Made by a program: the position numbers and the translations under genes. Positions 12,752-25,305 of a stretch of 64,000 nucleotides of DNA are shown here, in pieces. The DNA comes from Symsagittifera roscoffensis (Eukaryota; Xenacoelomorpha; Acoela; Convolutidae), in contig NW_026970668.1 in the NCBI RefSeq assembly GCF_963678635.1, forward strand, positions 1-64,000, in the 5' to 3' direction. The notes below the pieces were generated by a model that saw only the letters and a program-made list of their open reading frames with translations, searched no databases and had not been told where the DNA came from. Each line of letters starts with the position of its first letter. Position 1 is the first letter of the stretch.

Positions 12752-14044
12752 AGTCAACTGTTTTAATATTTCCGTATACTAGCACACAAGATAGTTCTTT
12801 TTGTTTTCAATCAAACGGCTGCAAAAAACTAAAATAAACGAAAGGAAGGAAACCGCAAACACAGTTTTTCTTGTAATTGAGCAAAAACAGAGAAATTGAA
12901 ATCATAACTCAAAAAAATTCAGAATTGCTTGAAAAAATCAGAGAAATGTTCAAAAATTTCTCTAGGCTTGTTAACCAAATGATTCACAAGTTTACTCATT
13001 TTTTCGCTTTCCTTTTTCGATCACAACAATTTTGTAGATTTCGTTTTCTTCTTTCGAAGTTTTTTAGTTTGTTCAAAATTTTTTCCTTACATTGATATTT
13101 GAGTTTTGAGTAATTGTCTGCTAAGGAATGGAAATCACTAGTTGACAAAATTACATGCCTATACTTAAATTTTCACTCTTTGACTTTTTGTGTACAACTC
13201 GTAAATTTTATACGTACTGTTCTGTGCGAATTTTTTCACATTGACTCTAACTAAATATTTGTCGTTCAAAGATTTATCACATGAACCATTGATATAGTTA
13301 ACAAGCTTTTCAAGGGAGAAGTGCACATTAAATGAATAAAAACCAACTGGTTTTAAAAGCGGAACATTGAAGAATGGCTGATTTAAGTATACGAGAATGA
13401 AATCAAATGTTCATAAATTGAAATTTTTATAACTATTTTACGAGCGCCTTGAGCCAAACTGATAAAACTTAACCACCAAGTTTGTAGTATCTTTAACAAA
13501 AAGCCATGTTTTTTACAAGGGTTCAATTGTTTCTTCTCCCGGGTCTATTTGAATATTTTTAATCTTAAATTTTTTTTTCATTATGACTTCAATTTAGTGA
13601 ATGCTATCAGTTATGTTATAAAAACTTAAACTGCATGAAAAGAATGTCTGGCAAACTAATTCAAAAAAAAAACTGAGTGCTCATTGAAGTACCTCCAGAA
13701 GCATCTACAGTACTTTATCAAAATAATCTGAAATAACGAGTTTTCACAAGCATTCTAAACTAGACCTCGAGCGTCTTGATTAAAAAAATAAAATTTAGTA
13801 GTTTCACTAAATTTAATTAGTTTTGACTTTATTGAGCATTGCCACCATTTTTTTCATCTCATTAACATTTCAAACTTTTTGTTCTGATAGTTCATCTTTG
13901 CTAGTTCAGTCATTAAATATAAACGTACAACCAAAAAATCTTCTGGCTCTGACTAGTTCACTTCAGATAGCATCCCTGTTTGAGCGAGAGTGAACATTTA
14001 GCTACCAAAAGTACGCGCGCTAATCAATTATGTCATCCATCAAA

Positions 14045-14049
<5 letters not shown>
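12752..14049. other. Intergenic, nothing recognised
   Basis: AT-rich DNA with homopolymer runs. The open frame at 12,877-13,095 is Phe/Lys-rich low-complexity sequence and not credible as a gene. Confidence 0.45.

Positions 14050-14102
<53 letters not shown>
14050..14102. repeat. (GA)n / (GACA)n microsatellite
   Basis: About 16 GA dinucleotides followed directly by five GACA tetranucleotides. This is a compound simple repeat of the kind common in animal intergenic DNA. Confidence 0.97.
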
Positions 14103-14103
<1 letters not shown>

Positions 14104-15829
14104 GAGACTCTCCAATCAGAGCAAGTCCGATCAATGAATTGGCTCTCCAAAAAAACTACGACAATCAGTACAAGGAAAGGACTACAAAAATTTAAATAAA
14201 TATAGAAGTATACCTCCTGCCTCGTATTGATTTAATTCGATAGAATCGAAAACAAATGTACGAGAGCTGTACTTTTGCCGATAGCTATCCGGCAAAAGAA
14301 GACACAACCTCGCTCAATCAATCTTCAAGAGAAATAACCTTCAGTTATGACTGCGAGTAAATCCCATTGTATCAAAATCAGGAGGGCTGTAATCATGATT
14401 ATGCAGAGCGCGACTCCTAGTGGGATATTCAGACAAAAACTTCTCACGAGTCAATTGCCAAAGGAGCAGTTACAACTTCAGCTCCAGCAATATCTATTTT
14501 TACTGGAATTCTCGGATTTTCTCGGCTCAGAGTGCAAAACAATTGATCTAGTGAATAACATTCTAAAAACGTCTCAAATTGCAGCTTGCTTTGCCCAAAA
14601 AAATGAGTTTTGCTTTGAGTTTTGACAATTTAAAATACATAAGCAAAAACTATTTCATTTTTGTTTTGAAAATGATTCCTCAGTTTTTTCTTTTTTAAAT
14701 TTTGTTTGAAATGGTTTCACATTCGTTTTCAAATTTTTCTGAATAAAAGTTTATCTTTTATTTCATCCTTCACCTAGTAGATCAATGAAGGTTTGCTCGG
14801 TAAAGTTTTCAGCAAAATGTTATAAAAACTTGAAGCAAAAACTAAAACCAAAAGATCTGTCCAAAAAGAGAAAGAGAGAAAATACTCAAAGCACTCGCTC
14901 ATCGGTAAACCCCACTTAGAATAACGTTTTCAGGATATTGCTTTTTTCAAAAGAAAGAATAATATAGAGAGGTCAAAATTTTGATGTCGGTAGTCCTAAT
15001 TATATTTTATTGAATTTTTCAAACACTCTCTGAACGCCTTTTGGGGTTATCCAGTTCTAAGGAAAATGGGAGAATGTTTTAAGCCATAATTTTTCTTTAA
15101 AAAATTTTTTTGAGTTTTCGAAATTTTAACTTTAAATTTTACAACTTTTTGGTGAAAATGTGGAAAAAATATATGTTCCTCTTGAATATTGAAATTGACT
15201 CTTATGTAGGACAAGAATGTCAAGGAAAAATGATGACGACAATTTCATTGGTCTTGGAAACATATTTTTTTTTGTTTTTTACAAAAATCAGAATTTTCTC
15301 GAAAATAAAATTTTTTAAGCGCCTACGGTCCTTTATTAGGCTATGATGTTTTATAACTTCTTACCCTTTTTTTTAGACATCAGAGAGTTGTTGACAAAAT
15401 TACATCACACCTCTTCACGAATTTGAATTGAAAAATGAATACATTAGGGTAAAAATGATGAAAAAAAATATGTTTTTTTTTAGAACTTCGAACTAGATTA
15501 TTAGAACTGAGCTGGAGATTATGTGAAAATTGCACGTTTTTTTTACCGACCTTTAAGACAACCAAAACTTTCAATTGATTTAAAAATCAAAGGCTGTATT
15601 TGAATCAGTTTTGTAACATACAAAAGCCTTGCCCTTCAATGGGGTGATTGGATATTTAGGGCTTACAGCCGTAACAAACACTGATTTTGAAAAAAAAGGT
15701 ATTTAAGTTCAATTTCATGGCGAAGTGTAAAATCAAAAACGCTAAAGTGTACTTGTTCCTTGTCTGCAGTGCTGAAAAATTTTTAGCCCTAAAAAAAGAG
15801 TAGACATGAGCAAAAGTCGTACAAAATCC
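14103..15829. other. Intergenic, nothing recognised
   Basis: No gene recognised. A 92-codon plus-strand frame at 14,347-14,625 with a Gln/Leu-rich stretch has no known relative that I can identify. The rest is AT-rich. Confidence 0.4.
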
Positions 15830-16340
15830 TATGTCCGCAGTCAATCTGGAGTTTGTTTGAAGCCCATGAACACGATGAGCTGGCGCATGAGCTGCGGAAA
15901 GCTATCAACAACATCTGATGAAATTGCTCGCATTGCCAGATTGGGATGGCATTGAGATGACTTCTTCTGTTGCGCCAACGAACATTGCGTTCAAATGAAC
16001 ATTGCGCCAAAACTATTTCAAAGTTGGAGAAAAAGAAATGAGGTTGCCCCAAGTCATGCCGCAAAATAAGGATGAAATTGACGCTCTCATCTTGGAAAAG
16101 CTGACAAAGCGCCCGAGAAAAATGCAAATTCATGTAGAAGTGGGGATGATCAAAATTCCCACTGTGTAAAACGAGGGCAAGTTTTTCCTTAACATCAGGA
16201 TATTGACCGTGTACTTTGCGGAAAAAAGGCAGCGGATGGGTAATCGGTCAAATTGAGAAACTGCAAATCAGTTTTGCGGCCTTCTCACCAACAAAAGCAG
16301 GATCAACCTACTTGATGCACTCAGCTCTGTTTCTACTCAG
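15830..16340 (+). other. Possible decayed coding sequence
   Basis: This ~500-bp patch is visibly richer in G and C than its surroundings. Its plus strand reads as short protein-like stretches, for example EAHEHDELAHELRKAI and DEIDALILEKLTKRPRK, separated by stops. That pattern suggests an old coding fragment, but I do not recognise the protein. The minus-strand frame at 15,789-16,133 is Cys/Phe-rich and looks like the shadow of this strand. Confidence 0.25.
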
Positions 16341-19300
16341 CTAACGAATATTAAATATAAAGAAGAAGACCCTTGCTTTTAATTTCCCTTTTTTTTGCAA
16401 TAGACGGTGGTTAGAGAAAAACAAAGTTTCAACCTACCATCTCGACAAATAATGAATTGTTAAAACAGAGATTAACAGATTTGAAAGACTGAACGCCAGC
16501 CAAACTAATGTCTTTTTTAAGGATAGTCTATTTGGTTTTTTGAAAATATTTTAAAAAACCTCACTAAAATGTCTTACTTTTTTAGACCCCATTTAAATTC
16601 CACATCCAAAATGAAAATAAAATTTAATTTTTTGTTCAGTTTCAACAATAATGAATTGTTGCCCTCAAGTATGTCAAACATATATCCCAACTAATCTGAT
16701 TCTGGACTTAATGTTGTTGACAGGTTGACAGATTGGTCAAAGTGTCACCACGTGCTACTAAGACGAACTTGTCGTCATCTTAATGCCCGGGCCGGGAAAG
16801 GGAAGACTCAATTTCAAAACTGAACAGTTGGTTCGTTTGTACCCAGAGTAATCTACTTTGATTTGGAGCTCTTGCCGGTTTTTGGACCGCAGCTTAATTT
16901 TCGAATAGTCTAGCAGTCCTACACTTTGAAATTCAACAACCGTGCGGCTACGCCTCACCAGTAACCAAATTTGGGAAAAGAGACCTAAAGTTTCATCAAA
17001 AGACAGGAATGTGATGGAGGGTATAATAAGTTGCCTTTAATTGATAGCGAGACAACTTTACCCAGAAGAAACGAAGTACTATCTTTTCACTGTTATAACA
17101 GGTCAGTAACGGGGGAAATTCAAGAGTTTGTTGGATATGTGAGAACGTTTTTTTTCTGACAATGATAAAGTAAAAGCTGATTGTTGCCTATCTACCAACA
17201 AAGTCTTTGGTTAGGCGCATAATGAGTGTAACCTTAAAAGAAAAACATCAAGTTATGTTCCAGTGATAGCTCAAAAATTGTCGTTTTGCATTACTTACAT
17301 TTTATAATCAAAGCGCTGGCAACAAATGATTCGGAAAACACTTTTCATATATTACCCCCAAATGAAAAACTTTATATATGGACAATATTGGTATACAAAA
17401 AACGAAAAATGAATAAAAAGCTGACAAAGTCTTGGATCCAACCATTCTTATAGATTCATGCTAGCGCCACAGGCAAAGCGTGTTGATCATTTACCCGACG
17501 AAAACTTTTTTTCAGCTGGAGACACATTTGAATAAATTCGGCCATTCACTGGAAAAATTAATTATGGTGAAACAAAAGGGGCATTATTGCTTCTCATATT
17601 TCAACTCGTTCGAAAAAAAAACAGGAGGTGAAGTGAGTGTTAAGTTACAAGAAGCGAGTAAAAAGATTCCCTTAAAATTTTCATCGAACTGAAGTGTGGT
17701 TCACTTGGTGATTAACACGTTTGGTACTTGACTAAAAAGGTGCTATCGCTTACTTCCTTTTTCGAAACTTTGTGTCAAACTTTTCATCGAACTTATCGGC
17801 TGGTTTGCATTTGGTTCTTCACAGCAATTATTTTTCGTAGAGTTTTTTGTAAAAGTTTGTAATCCCGACCTAAAACTTTAATCGGATCACAAACACCTGG
17901 ACCTTGTACAGCGAATGATATAAGTGGGCATGCTATCGGTTTAGATGCGCTGATTTCATAAAGCAAGCAATAAAGATTTCGACGAATTCTCACCCTCGGA
18001 AAATTCAAGCTACATCATAATTATTGACACAAATAACTTGCTTTCACAGCCCGTTGCTAGTAAACGATTCTGTAGTTGAAAAAAAAATGAGAAGACTTAC
18101 TGCTCACCAGCGAAACATCTGAGTGGGGTTATATAGTTGAAATCAAGTTAACCATACCCGAAGAGCCACATGGCTTCTTCGCTGAATACCCTCTCGCCCT
18201 CTCTCGCGAAGTATTTGACAATTGGGAATCAGCGCACTGCTAAAACTGAAAATCAAAAAATTGGAAAAACTGAAAACCACTACATTGCCGAAGGTGCCAA
18301 AACTTCTGCACATCTTGCAACCTGAAGAAAGTTATGTTTTCTACCTTGTCCTGAAGTTGTGCCAGAAGCTGTGAAGAAAAATAACTCAGCTCAGGAAATA
18401 ACTCTTCAGTTCCGATAGAGTAACTAGATTACACCCTTTATTGACCTCAACATCCGGCTATTAAGAGCCGCAGTAACTGAACTCTTTGAGAACTTTCACA
18501 AGCAGATTGATAATTCAGCATTCCGTAAGACAATGATGTCTAAGTTAGGACAAAAGAAGCTGGAGAATGAAGGGAATGAGAAGAAACATCTTCAAAAGAC
18601 AGCTCGGAGCTTGATAAAAAGCTTTCAAACAATCAATTAGCCACAATCACATTAACAGTAACTAAAATATTATTGGACAAAACCATAATAGATGTTGAGA
18701 CCATTTAAGATCTCCCCAAACTTTTCATCAGTCACTTTCTTGATCAAAAAGAGAATTTTAGTCTATTTAGCACTACTGTACCATTTAAAATATGGTGAGG
18801 ACCATTCATTTTTCGACGAAACAGACTAAAAAATTCTGTTGAAGTTTAACAGCGGGACTAGTGGGAAGTCAATCAGAAAATGGTTTGCCCTAAAATGGAA
18901 ACAGTATTTGGTAGTCGTTTATGAGGACTAAAAATCCCATCTTAAACCAGCTTTGCAGCCCATTCCCTAGTGTTTACATAATATCACCAACATTATCTTC
19001 TCCCTCGCTCCTTTTTTCTTTTTTTACTACGGAACTTATGCTATGTTGTCTAAGGGTTATAATATATTACAAATAATAGTATAACTTGTTATAAAGGCTG
19101 CCTAATTTTCTTCTTGTTTCTACATTTAAATCATATTGCAAATTCTTGTGCTTTTTGATCAAATGAAAAAAAACTCCGATGTAGATTGAAATTCTGAAAA
19201 TTTTCAAAAACTAGAAAACTTGATCTCTCTTTTTTTCCTGAAAAGAATAATATTATTACTGCTTTTGACGAGGCAAGCAAAAGTTTAATACCATACGGAT

Positions 19301-19701
19301 AAAACAGAATGCCCAGCGATAATTAGTGCACCAAATTTCCGGGGACACATTATTCACCAGGAACAGATTGAGAGTATATAACTACAATGAGTTTCGATAG
19401 CTCACCCTTAACGTGACATTAAAGCAGAATCAACTGGCATTAACACCTCTCACTTCACAATAAAGTCTCTTTTTTGATGAGATTTGCACAGTTTTTTTGG
19501 CCGTTTTTAGCCCGCAGAAGGAAACGCATTTTTGGAAGACACGTGGAAAACGAGTGGAAAAACGCTGATAACAATTCGCCCGAATTTGATTTGCGGGTTA
19601 GAGCTTTCTCAGCAATTCTGCTCAGAAACAAAAGCTGCGCAAAGAAAAAGCTTCTAAAAACCGAGTCTGTGAACGTTCCTTTTTAAATAATCCATTCATT
19701 T
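16341..19701. other. Intergenic, nothing recognised
   Basis: No gene, RNA or repeat recognised. Some patches (16.7-17.0 kb, 18.1-18.6 kb) have higher G+C and may be decayed coding or transposon DNA. Open frames at 17,480, 17,793 and 19,474 are short and unrecognised. Confidence 0.4.
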
Positions 19702-20315
19702 TGTTGGATGCTTCAGAAGGAAGTTTACCTAAAAAAGAGCGCCGAGAAAACCTAAGCGAAAATATTAAATTTTTCAAGCATTCATTTTGAGATAGTTTAT
19801 ACTGATCTTTCTTTAATACATCAGTTGAACCTTTTTTGGCTTTTAACTAGTTTACCAGTAAAGAAAATATTCTTTTCGGGCTCAACCACTGTTTTAAAAT
19901 AATTAGTTTCAAGCAAATAAGCTAATTGACTTAACTCAATGTGTTCGTCAAACCAATGGATGAAATCATTTGGTTCAACTTGGGTCGAAAATTTAGAGTT
20001 TTTGAAAAACAACTCTGTTAGCCGAAAGTGTTTTTCTATTCATAAAAAGAGTCATATGTTTTACTGTTCCAAACTTTTTTCAAAAGCAACGAATTGTTTT
20101 GGAATTTTTAATTACTAAAACCGACTTATATTGAGTTAAAATACGGCTCGAACAAAACCCCAATCCAAAATTAGTACACAAAAACACATCTAACCTCTGC
20201 TTATTGTCTGACTAATTGCACATCAATATGATTTAAATTTACTCCGCGTCTGCTTTTCTGACCCATTTCGAGCGCAATATTAGTTTTTAAACCACTTGAA
20301 TCGAGCTACCCGGGT

Positions 20316-21540
20316 CGAAATGCTCAATTCATGTTTGGATTTTCTCGATCACTAATCGGTATGTTTGGACTGTCCGGTCCAAATTTAGGTTTGTTTCGAC
20401 CAACTTTTGGTATGTTTGAATTTTATCGAACAATTTTTGGGATGTTTCGACTTTCTCGTCCAACAAAAAAATATTTGCCGTTTTTGACCCAGTTCAGATA
20501 TGTTTAGATTTTTTTGACCAAAATTCAGTATGCTTTGACCCTCTCGACCGTCTCGTTCGATTTTTTTTAGAGTTTGTTCGACCCCTCATTGATATGTTTC
20601 GACTTTTCCGACCAAAAATGAGTACATTTCGACTGTCTCGACACACAAAACATTATCTTGCTTTATTGTAGCGGTGGTTGCCCCAAGCAACCTATCAATA
20701 GGGGTTTTTTGAACACTTCAAAAGGCTTTTTGAAGAAAAGTTTCTCAATGGAAAAATTTCATTCAAATTGTTGGCCACAAATTTTTAATTATTTGATTTA
20801 GCACTCCAAAGTTTTCAATAACAATCAAATAGCTCATATAGTTAGACACTTTCGATTGCGCCTTTATAGAGTTTTTTCTTCTTTTTTGGTACATTTGCTT
20901 TGCTACAGTCGATTTGTGGAAACAGTTCCAAAAACTTTTAAAAATTTTTTTTTTAAAACTCTGCTACGACTGTGCTCGACCTATGTTTCGACAATCTCGA
21001 CTATCAAATAACATGATTTAATTGACAAAAATTTATGATGCATGCTTTTCAATCGATTTTTTACTGTGAGAATGCTTGACTTAAAAATAAAATATATGAT
21101 AAGAACCAGTAAAATCCGAGAACCTGTAAATTCCAACAGAAAATTTTGATGTAAAAACTGATATTTGAGGAAAATTTGGTAGATTTCACTTTTTCTTGCC
21201 GCAGAAATCCTTAAATCTCCAAAACCTAAAGGACTGCAAGAGTAGGCAAAACTTCTCAATTGATTGCTGCAGGTTGTAGTTTTTTTGAGCAAATTTTTTC
21301 GCCAATTTTCAGGCTCAATGTAATAAAACAGTTGAAAAAATCAAAAGGCGCTTGACCTATGCATCGACTGTGTTCAAACTATGTTCAATCTCTCGGCCAA
21401 AGTCAGGTATGTTCCGGCTTAGTGCTTGGCCTAAATTTTAGTCGCAACACCGCGTATTTTCAATCGCAAAATTGCCCTTGCTCGACTTTCAAGTTTAAAG
21501 CATAAGTCGAGCACCTCGACCTGGGTAGCAATTATGTAGC
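20316..21540. repeat. Degenerate ~45-bp minisatellite, interrupted (unit 1)
   Basis: Variants of TATGTTTCGACTTTCTCGACC recur every 40-50 bp at 20,316-20,650, again near 20,970-21,010, and at 21,350-21,535. The array appears split by about 300 bp of unrelated DNA in two places. Copies are diverged, so the array predates the segmental duplication. Confidence 0.6.
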
Positions 21541-22627
21541 CAATATTTTGCAAATTTTTTAAATATTTGATACGCAGTTGCATTGTTCAAAAACAAAAAA
21601 GTCGTTCATAAAATTGTGAGCCAGAAAGTTTTACCTAATCTAAAAATTAAATTTATTACAGTTTTTCAATAAATAATTTAAACCAGGTCATAATCGTCAT
21701 TGATAGTAAACAATTAAAGACTTGAGTCTTAACTTAGTTTCATTTCAAATAAGTTACATGTTAGGTAATATATAAATTGTCATCAATTATATTTTTATAT
21801 GGTAAGCAAGCAGAAGTTGATCAGAAAATAATACCCTAACACCATTCTAAAAAGTTATGAGGCAAAATTTTTAATTCAAAGAAAATTTCTCTGGTGTTTT
21901 GGCCACTTCAAAAAAATTGATGCAGGGAAAGAATATTTTTAAAACTAATACATAAAAATTTTATACTTTTTTGTACTTTTCTGTTGCACAACTGCATTAG
22001 CTGATGAGTTTGAGAATTTTTTGAGATCAAAAAATGGCAAACTTTGATTAATAATTTTATTTTTAAAACAACTTTTGGAGTATTTTGAACAAAATGATTC
22101 AAGTAAACATTACTCCCTATATATCAAATATCTTCAAAGTTGATGATTGTTAATTTTCTATCAATTTGAAACAGCACATGTTTTTTTGCTTGACTCAATC
22201 GGAAAGCAGTGATCACCGGACTAAGTTATGTTGAATTTTAAAAATAAATTTGTTTTGCTCAGTGCGTGATCTAGCTGCTTGAATGAATCAAAGCGTAATC
22301 CATTGAAAGTATTACAATCACTATCATGCTAGATAATTAGACTGAAACATATTTGCGAAATTTTGGAGCCACCGTATGATAATTGAAAAAAAAAACACTA
22401 GAATTTTGGATGCATCACTGGGTCAGCTGAAAAACTGTTAGCTTTTTCATCGTTGTAAGATTCAAGAAACTAGTTTGCCTCAATTTAAGTTCAAAACTAA
22501 TTCAAAAATACAAAATCAACTTCAATTTTTTTGGTCCAGCTATCAGTTAGATTAGTTAGATATCTATTCTCTATAAAAATAGAAATGAGTAATCACTGAT
22601 CTATTTTATGAACAACTTCAATTCAGC

Positions 22628-23045
22628 TTATCAGAAAAATTATTTTGATTCACATCCTGCTTACTGTTTTCAACGGATAACGCGTTAATTCTTTCTATAC
22701 TCACTGAGCAAAACAAAAGCTTTGATAAAGCGCACAAACCGAGTCAATGTGCCTCAATTAACTGCTTATCATGCCTCAGTTCGTAAAAGAATGGTTTCCA
22801 GAGAGTAAGCGCTGATTAAGTAGGGCAGATTACAAGCTGAGCAAAAAAAATAAAGTGAAAGCGCACTCTGTCGTATTTAATCAGCGCTTAATCTCTTAAA
22901 CTCATTCTTGAATCAACTGAGGCATGATAAGCAGTCAAGTGAGGCTCGCTTGGTTTTTGCAGCTCATCGAATTTTTAGCTTTGCTCAACGCAAATTCCGT
23001 TGAAAACAGTAAAAGTGAATTGAGTCAGGATAATTTGTCCGATAG
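22628..23045. mobile_element. Foldback / MITE-like inverted repeat (unit 1)
   Basis: Two long imperfect inverted arms (about 22,628-22,818 and 22,877-23,045) flank a ~58-bp centre. Matching pieces include TACTGTTTTCAACGG with its complement, GCTTATCATGCCTCAGTT with its complement, and AAGCGCTGATTAA with its complement. It has no coding capacity. The size and near-complete palindrome fit a foldback-type nonautonomous element, but I could not fix a target-site duplication. Confidence 0.6.
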
Positions 23046-23262
23046 AAAACACAGTTAGTTTGACTTCCTTGAAAAAAAACGGGCACAATTAACTCATGTG
23101 AGCATTCTTGTTATTGATGAATGGAACAAATCAGAACGTTTTCTACACAAATGTTTTGGCTGGAATATATATTTTTTAAATTAGTTAAAGAGTGTAATGA
23201 ATCCAAAATGCATTTTTTTTACTATTTGAAACTATTCAAAAAAAATCCTAAATCTTAATATA

Positions 23263-24431
23263 CAGCAGAAGTATTCGATCATCTGTTTATTTTATTTTTT
23301 CAATTGGGTACAAATTTGAATAAACAAGACTGCTCGAATCAGGGTGAATTCCTGAACAATCTGACTGCCATTTGATGTCTATAATTTAGTTTTTAATAAA
23401 ATCAATTGAAAAAAATCTATGAATTTTTCAAAAAAAGGGAAGAAATTTGATTTTTTTTGGATCATTTTTCAAATACTTCGCTCCATACGCTATGGCAACT
23501 GTAAAGTGAGATTGTTAAGGACAAAAACCGCAATAATAACATCACTTATCTTGCTTCAACTCTTTTTTGAACGATTTATAAGAGAGTTGTTTTTACAAGG
23601 TTTGAATGATTTTAAAAGTTTTTTTGCAACCGAAAATGCTTGGACACTTTATTTGGAATGTCTCTTTTACTTCCTTATTGAAATTTTTCTCCATGATTCA
23701 TTTGAAAAAGTTGTCTTCGGTTCAACCATTTTGTAAAATTCAAAATTTAGCAGTCTTTAAGAGCAGTGTTTTTTAAAGAGGATTCAGGGATTTGAACCCT
23801 CACCAATCAAAGGGTCCCGCTTTGGTGTTATTCTATGACATCCATTTTAGGCCAACCAAACCTTTGGCGCGAATATATACTTACTTAGAAGGAGAGCGCG
23901 TGCCAAAAAACGCAACTTTGTGGTTAAACTTTTCCAAAAAGTGCCTTAAAACGGCATTTTTGAATAGTGTTTCTAAAACAAGCCTCTGGTGCAAAAAACA
24001 GAGTCTTTATTGTGCTCTGAGACCACTCAAAAAACAATTTGTTCAACCTGAAAAAAGGTCGAAGAATTTTAGGAAAATTAAATAGAAAATCCGCCCACTC
24101 CCCTCGAATAAATCCTAGATCCGCCCTGAAACATATAGAGAAAGGTTTTGTATTGTAACGTTCCAAACTTTATAATTGACTTAACAAACAAAATAACCGC
24201 CTTCTTTTTTTGCAGTTAGCTAATAATATCAGTTATCAGTCCAGAATGAGTTCAAATGGCTTCCCTTTGCTAGGAAATAGTTTTTATTCACTCGAGTTTG
24301 GCCATAAAATTTACAAAACGATCTTGAAGATTCCAAATAATACTTGAATCGACCTCCAATAAGTTTTATGCTGTCAAGACCGTTACTAATAAGATATGAT
24401 CAAATAAACAGATGATCGAATACTTCTGCTG
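23263..24431. mobile_element. Putative Tc1/mariner-like nonautonomous element (unit 1)
   Basis: A perfect 30-bp inverted repeat beginning CAGCAGAAGTATTCGATC marks both ends, and a TA dinucleotide lies immediately outside each end (23,261-23,262 and 24,432-24,433). Short inverted repeats with TA target duplications are the hallmark of the Tc1/mariner superfamily. No transposase is seen, and a hAT-like MITE copy lies inside. A ~45-bp direct repeat (core AAATAATACTTGA) straddles the right end, which is unusual. The inverted pair could also have another origin. Confidence 0.4.
23780..24128 (-). mobile_element. hAT-like MITE copy A (unit 1)
   Basis: The right boundary, read on the minus strand, begins CAGGGCGGATCTAGGATTT, matching the end of MITE copy B at 24,678. 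Internal sequence also matches copy B in opposite orientation, for example the GCGCG/AAAAAACGC and AAAAAGTGCCTTAAAACG region and the CAGGGATT near the left end. Divergence from copy B is considerable. The left boundary is approximate. Confidence 0.5.
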
Positions 24432-24495
24432 TAAGACCAAATAATACTTGAGTCTACTTTCAATAAGTTTTATGCTGCCTAATCAGTATATGTTT

Positions 24496-25305
24496 TTATC
24501 TTTCATTGTCGAGTTCGCTGATAACTGCTGAACTAGAGTCGATGATGTTAAATGGTAAGGCATACGTTCTTTGGGACAATATTCGATGAAAAGCATACAA
24601 TAAAGATGTTCTCGTAGATAAATCTGTCATTAAAAGTTTGAAATCTTCTTTCAGTGCCAACTGATAGACATGGCTTGCAGGGGCGGATCTAGGATTTTCT
24701 TGAGGGCGGCGGATGTTCAAAAGTTTGGAGAGTGTTGTCGACCTTTTTTTTAGGTCGACCTATTTGATCTTTTGAGCTCTTCCAAATCACTATAGACCCC
24801 ATTGTTACCAACTTTTCAGGGCCGCAGGCAATTTTTTGAAAAAAAAATAGACCAAAAAGGCGTTTTTAGACACTTTTTTGAAATGTTGACCAAAAATTGC
24901 TGGTTTTCGGCGCGCTCCCCCTCATAATTAGTATATTTTGCCGCTAAAGGCGCCTTTAGAAAAAATTAAGGGTCAGTCTGCAAAAAACACACAGTAAAAA
25001 GGGGGGAAACTTTGGGTCCACAAGGCGTCGAATCCCTGAGGGGGTATCCGCTACTCCACCCAAATCTGGTGGTGATGGCTTGGTATCAAAATATTTGTAA
25101 CATAATTGTCCTGACTAATCAGCACATTGATAATTTTAAGCAAATTGAACTTGCGTTTGTTGCTCAAGATTAGACTATGCTTTCGGAGTTGGAATAAGTT
25201 TCTGTTTTGACTTAAAGTGTATTGATTGACCTGTTCTTTCCATTTTAACAAAAAATATATCAAAAAATTGTGAAAATAACCGGATAATGGTTGAGCAACA
25301 AACAA
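24496..25305 (-). pseudogene. Fossil Polinton packaging ATPase, 3' part (unit 1)
   Basis: Minus-strand remnant matching the C-terminal part of the packaging ATPase at 50.8-51.6 kb. HVYQLALKEDFKLLMTDL aligns with HAYHLATKEDFGHLLIDL, and SSAVISELDNER with SKAVITFLENER. A hAT-like MITE with clean 8-bp target duplication sits inside it. The upstream side (25,083-25,305) may be a further, more diverged part. Only part of the gene remains and it is broken. Divergence from the full Polinton shows it comes from an older, different insertion next to which the younger element later landed. Confidence 0.7.
24678..25074 (+). mobile_element. hAT-like MITE copy B inside ATPase fossil (unit 1)
   Basis: A 397-bp element beginning CAGGGGCGGATCTAGG, flanked by a perfect 8-bp duplication ATGGCTTG (24,670-24,677 and 25,075-25,082). 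An 8-bp duplication and a CAGGGGCGGATC-type end are typical of hAT superfamily nonautonomous elements. The opposite end is only weakly similar. The element has no coding capacity; a perfect GTCGACCT/AGGTCGAC hairpin with a T-rich loop lies near 24,742. It inserted into a fossil Polinton ATPase gene. Confidence 0.8.

Noticed and set aside
19821-20012. 63-codon minus-strand frame repeated identically at 26,968 and 37,773
   Set aside because: Same reason: the copies are recent duplications, so identity is not evidence of selection, and the peptide is not recognised.
23419-23736. 105-codon hydrophobic plus-strand frame, kept in three duplication copies
   Set aside because: Its apparent conservation only reflects the recent segmental duplication. 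It has no recognisable domain and sits inside a nonautonomous transposon.
23770-23870. B-box-like GGTTCAAATCC (minus strand) suggesting a tRNA gene
   Set aside because: No matching A box, acceptor or anticodon stem, and the stretch is homologous to the end of the hAT-like MITE at 25,030.
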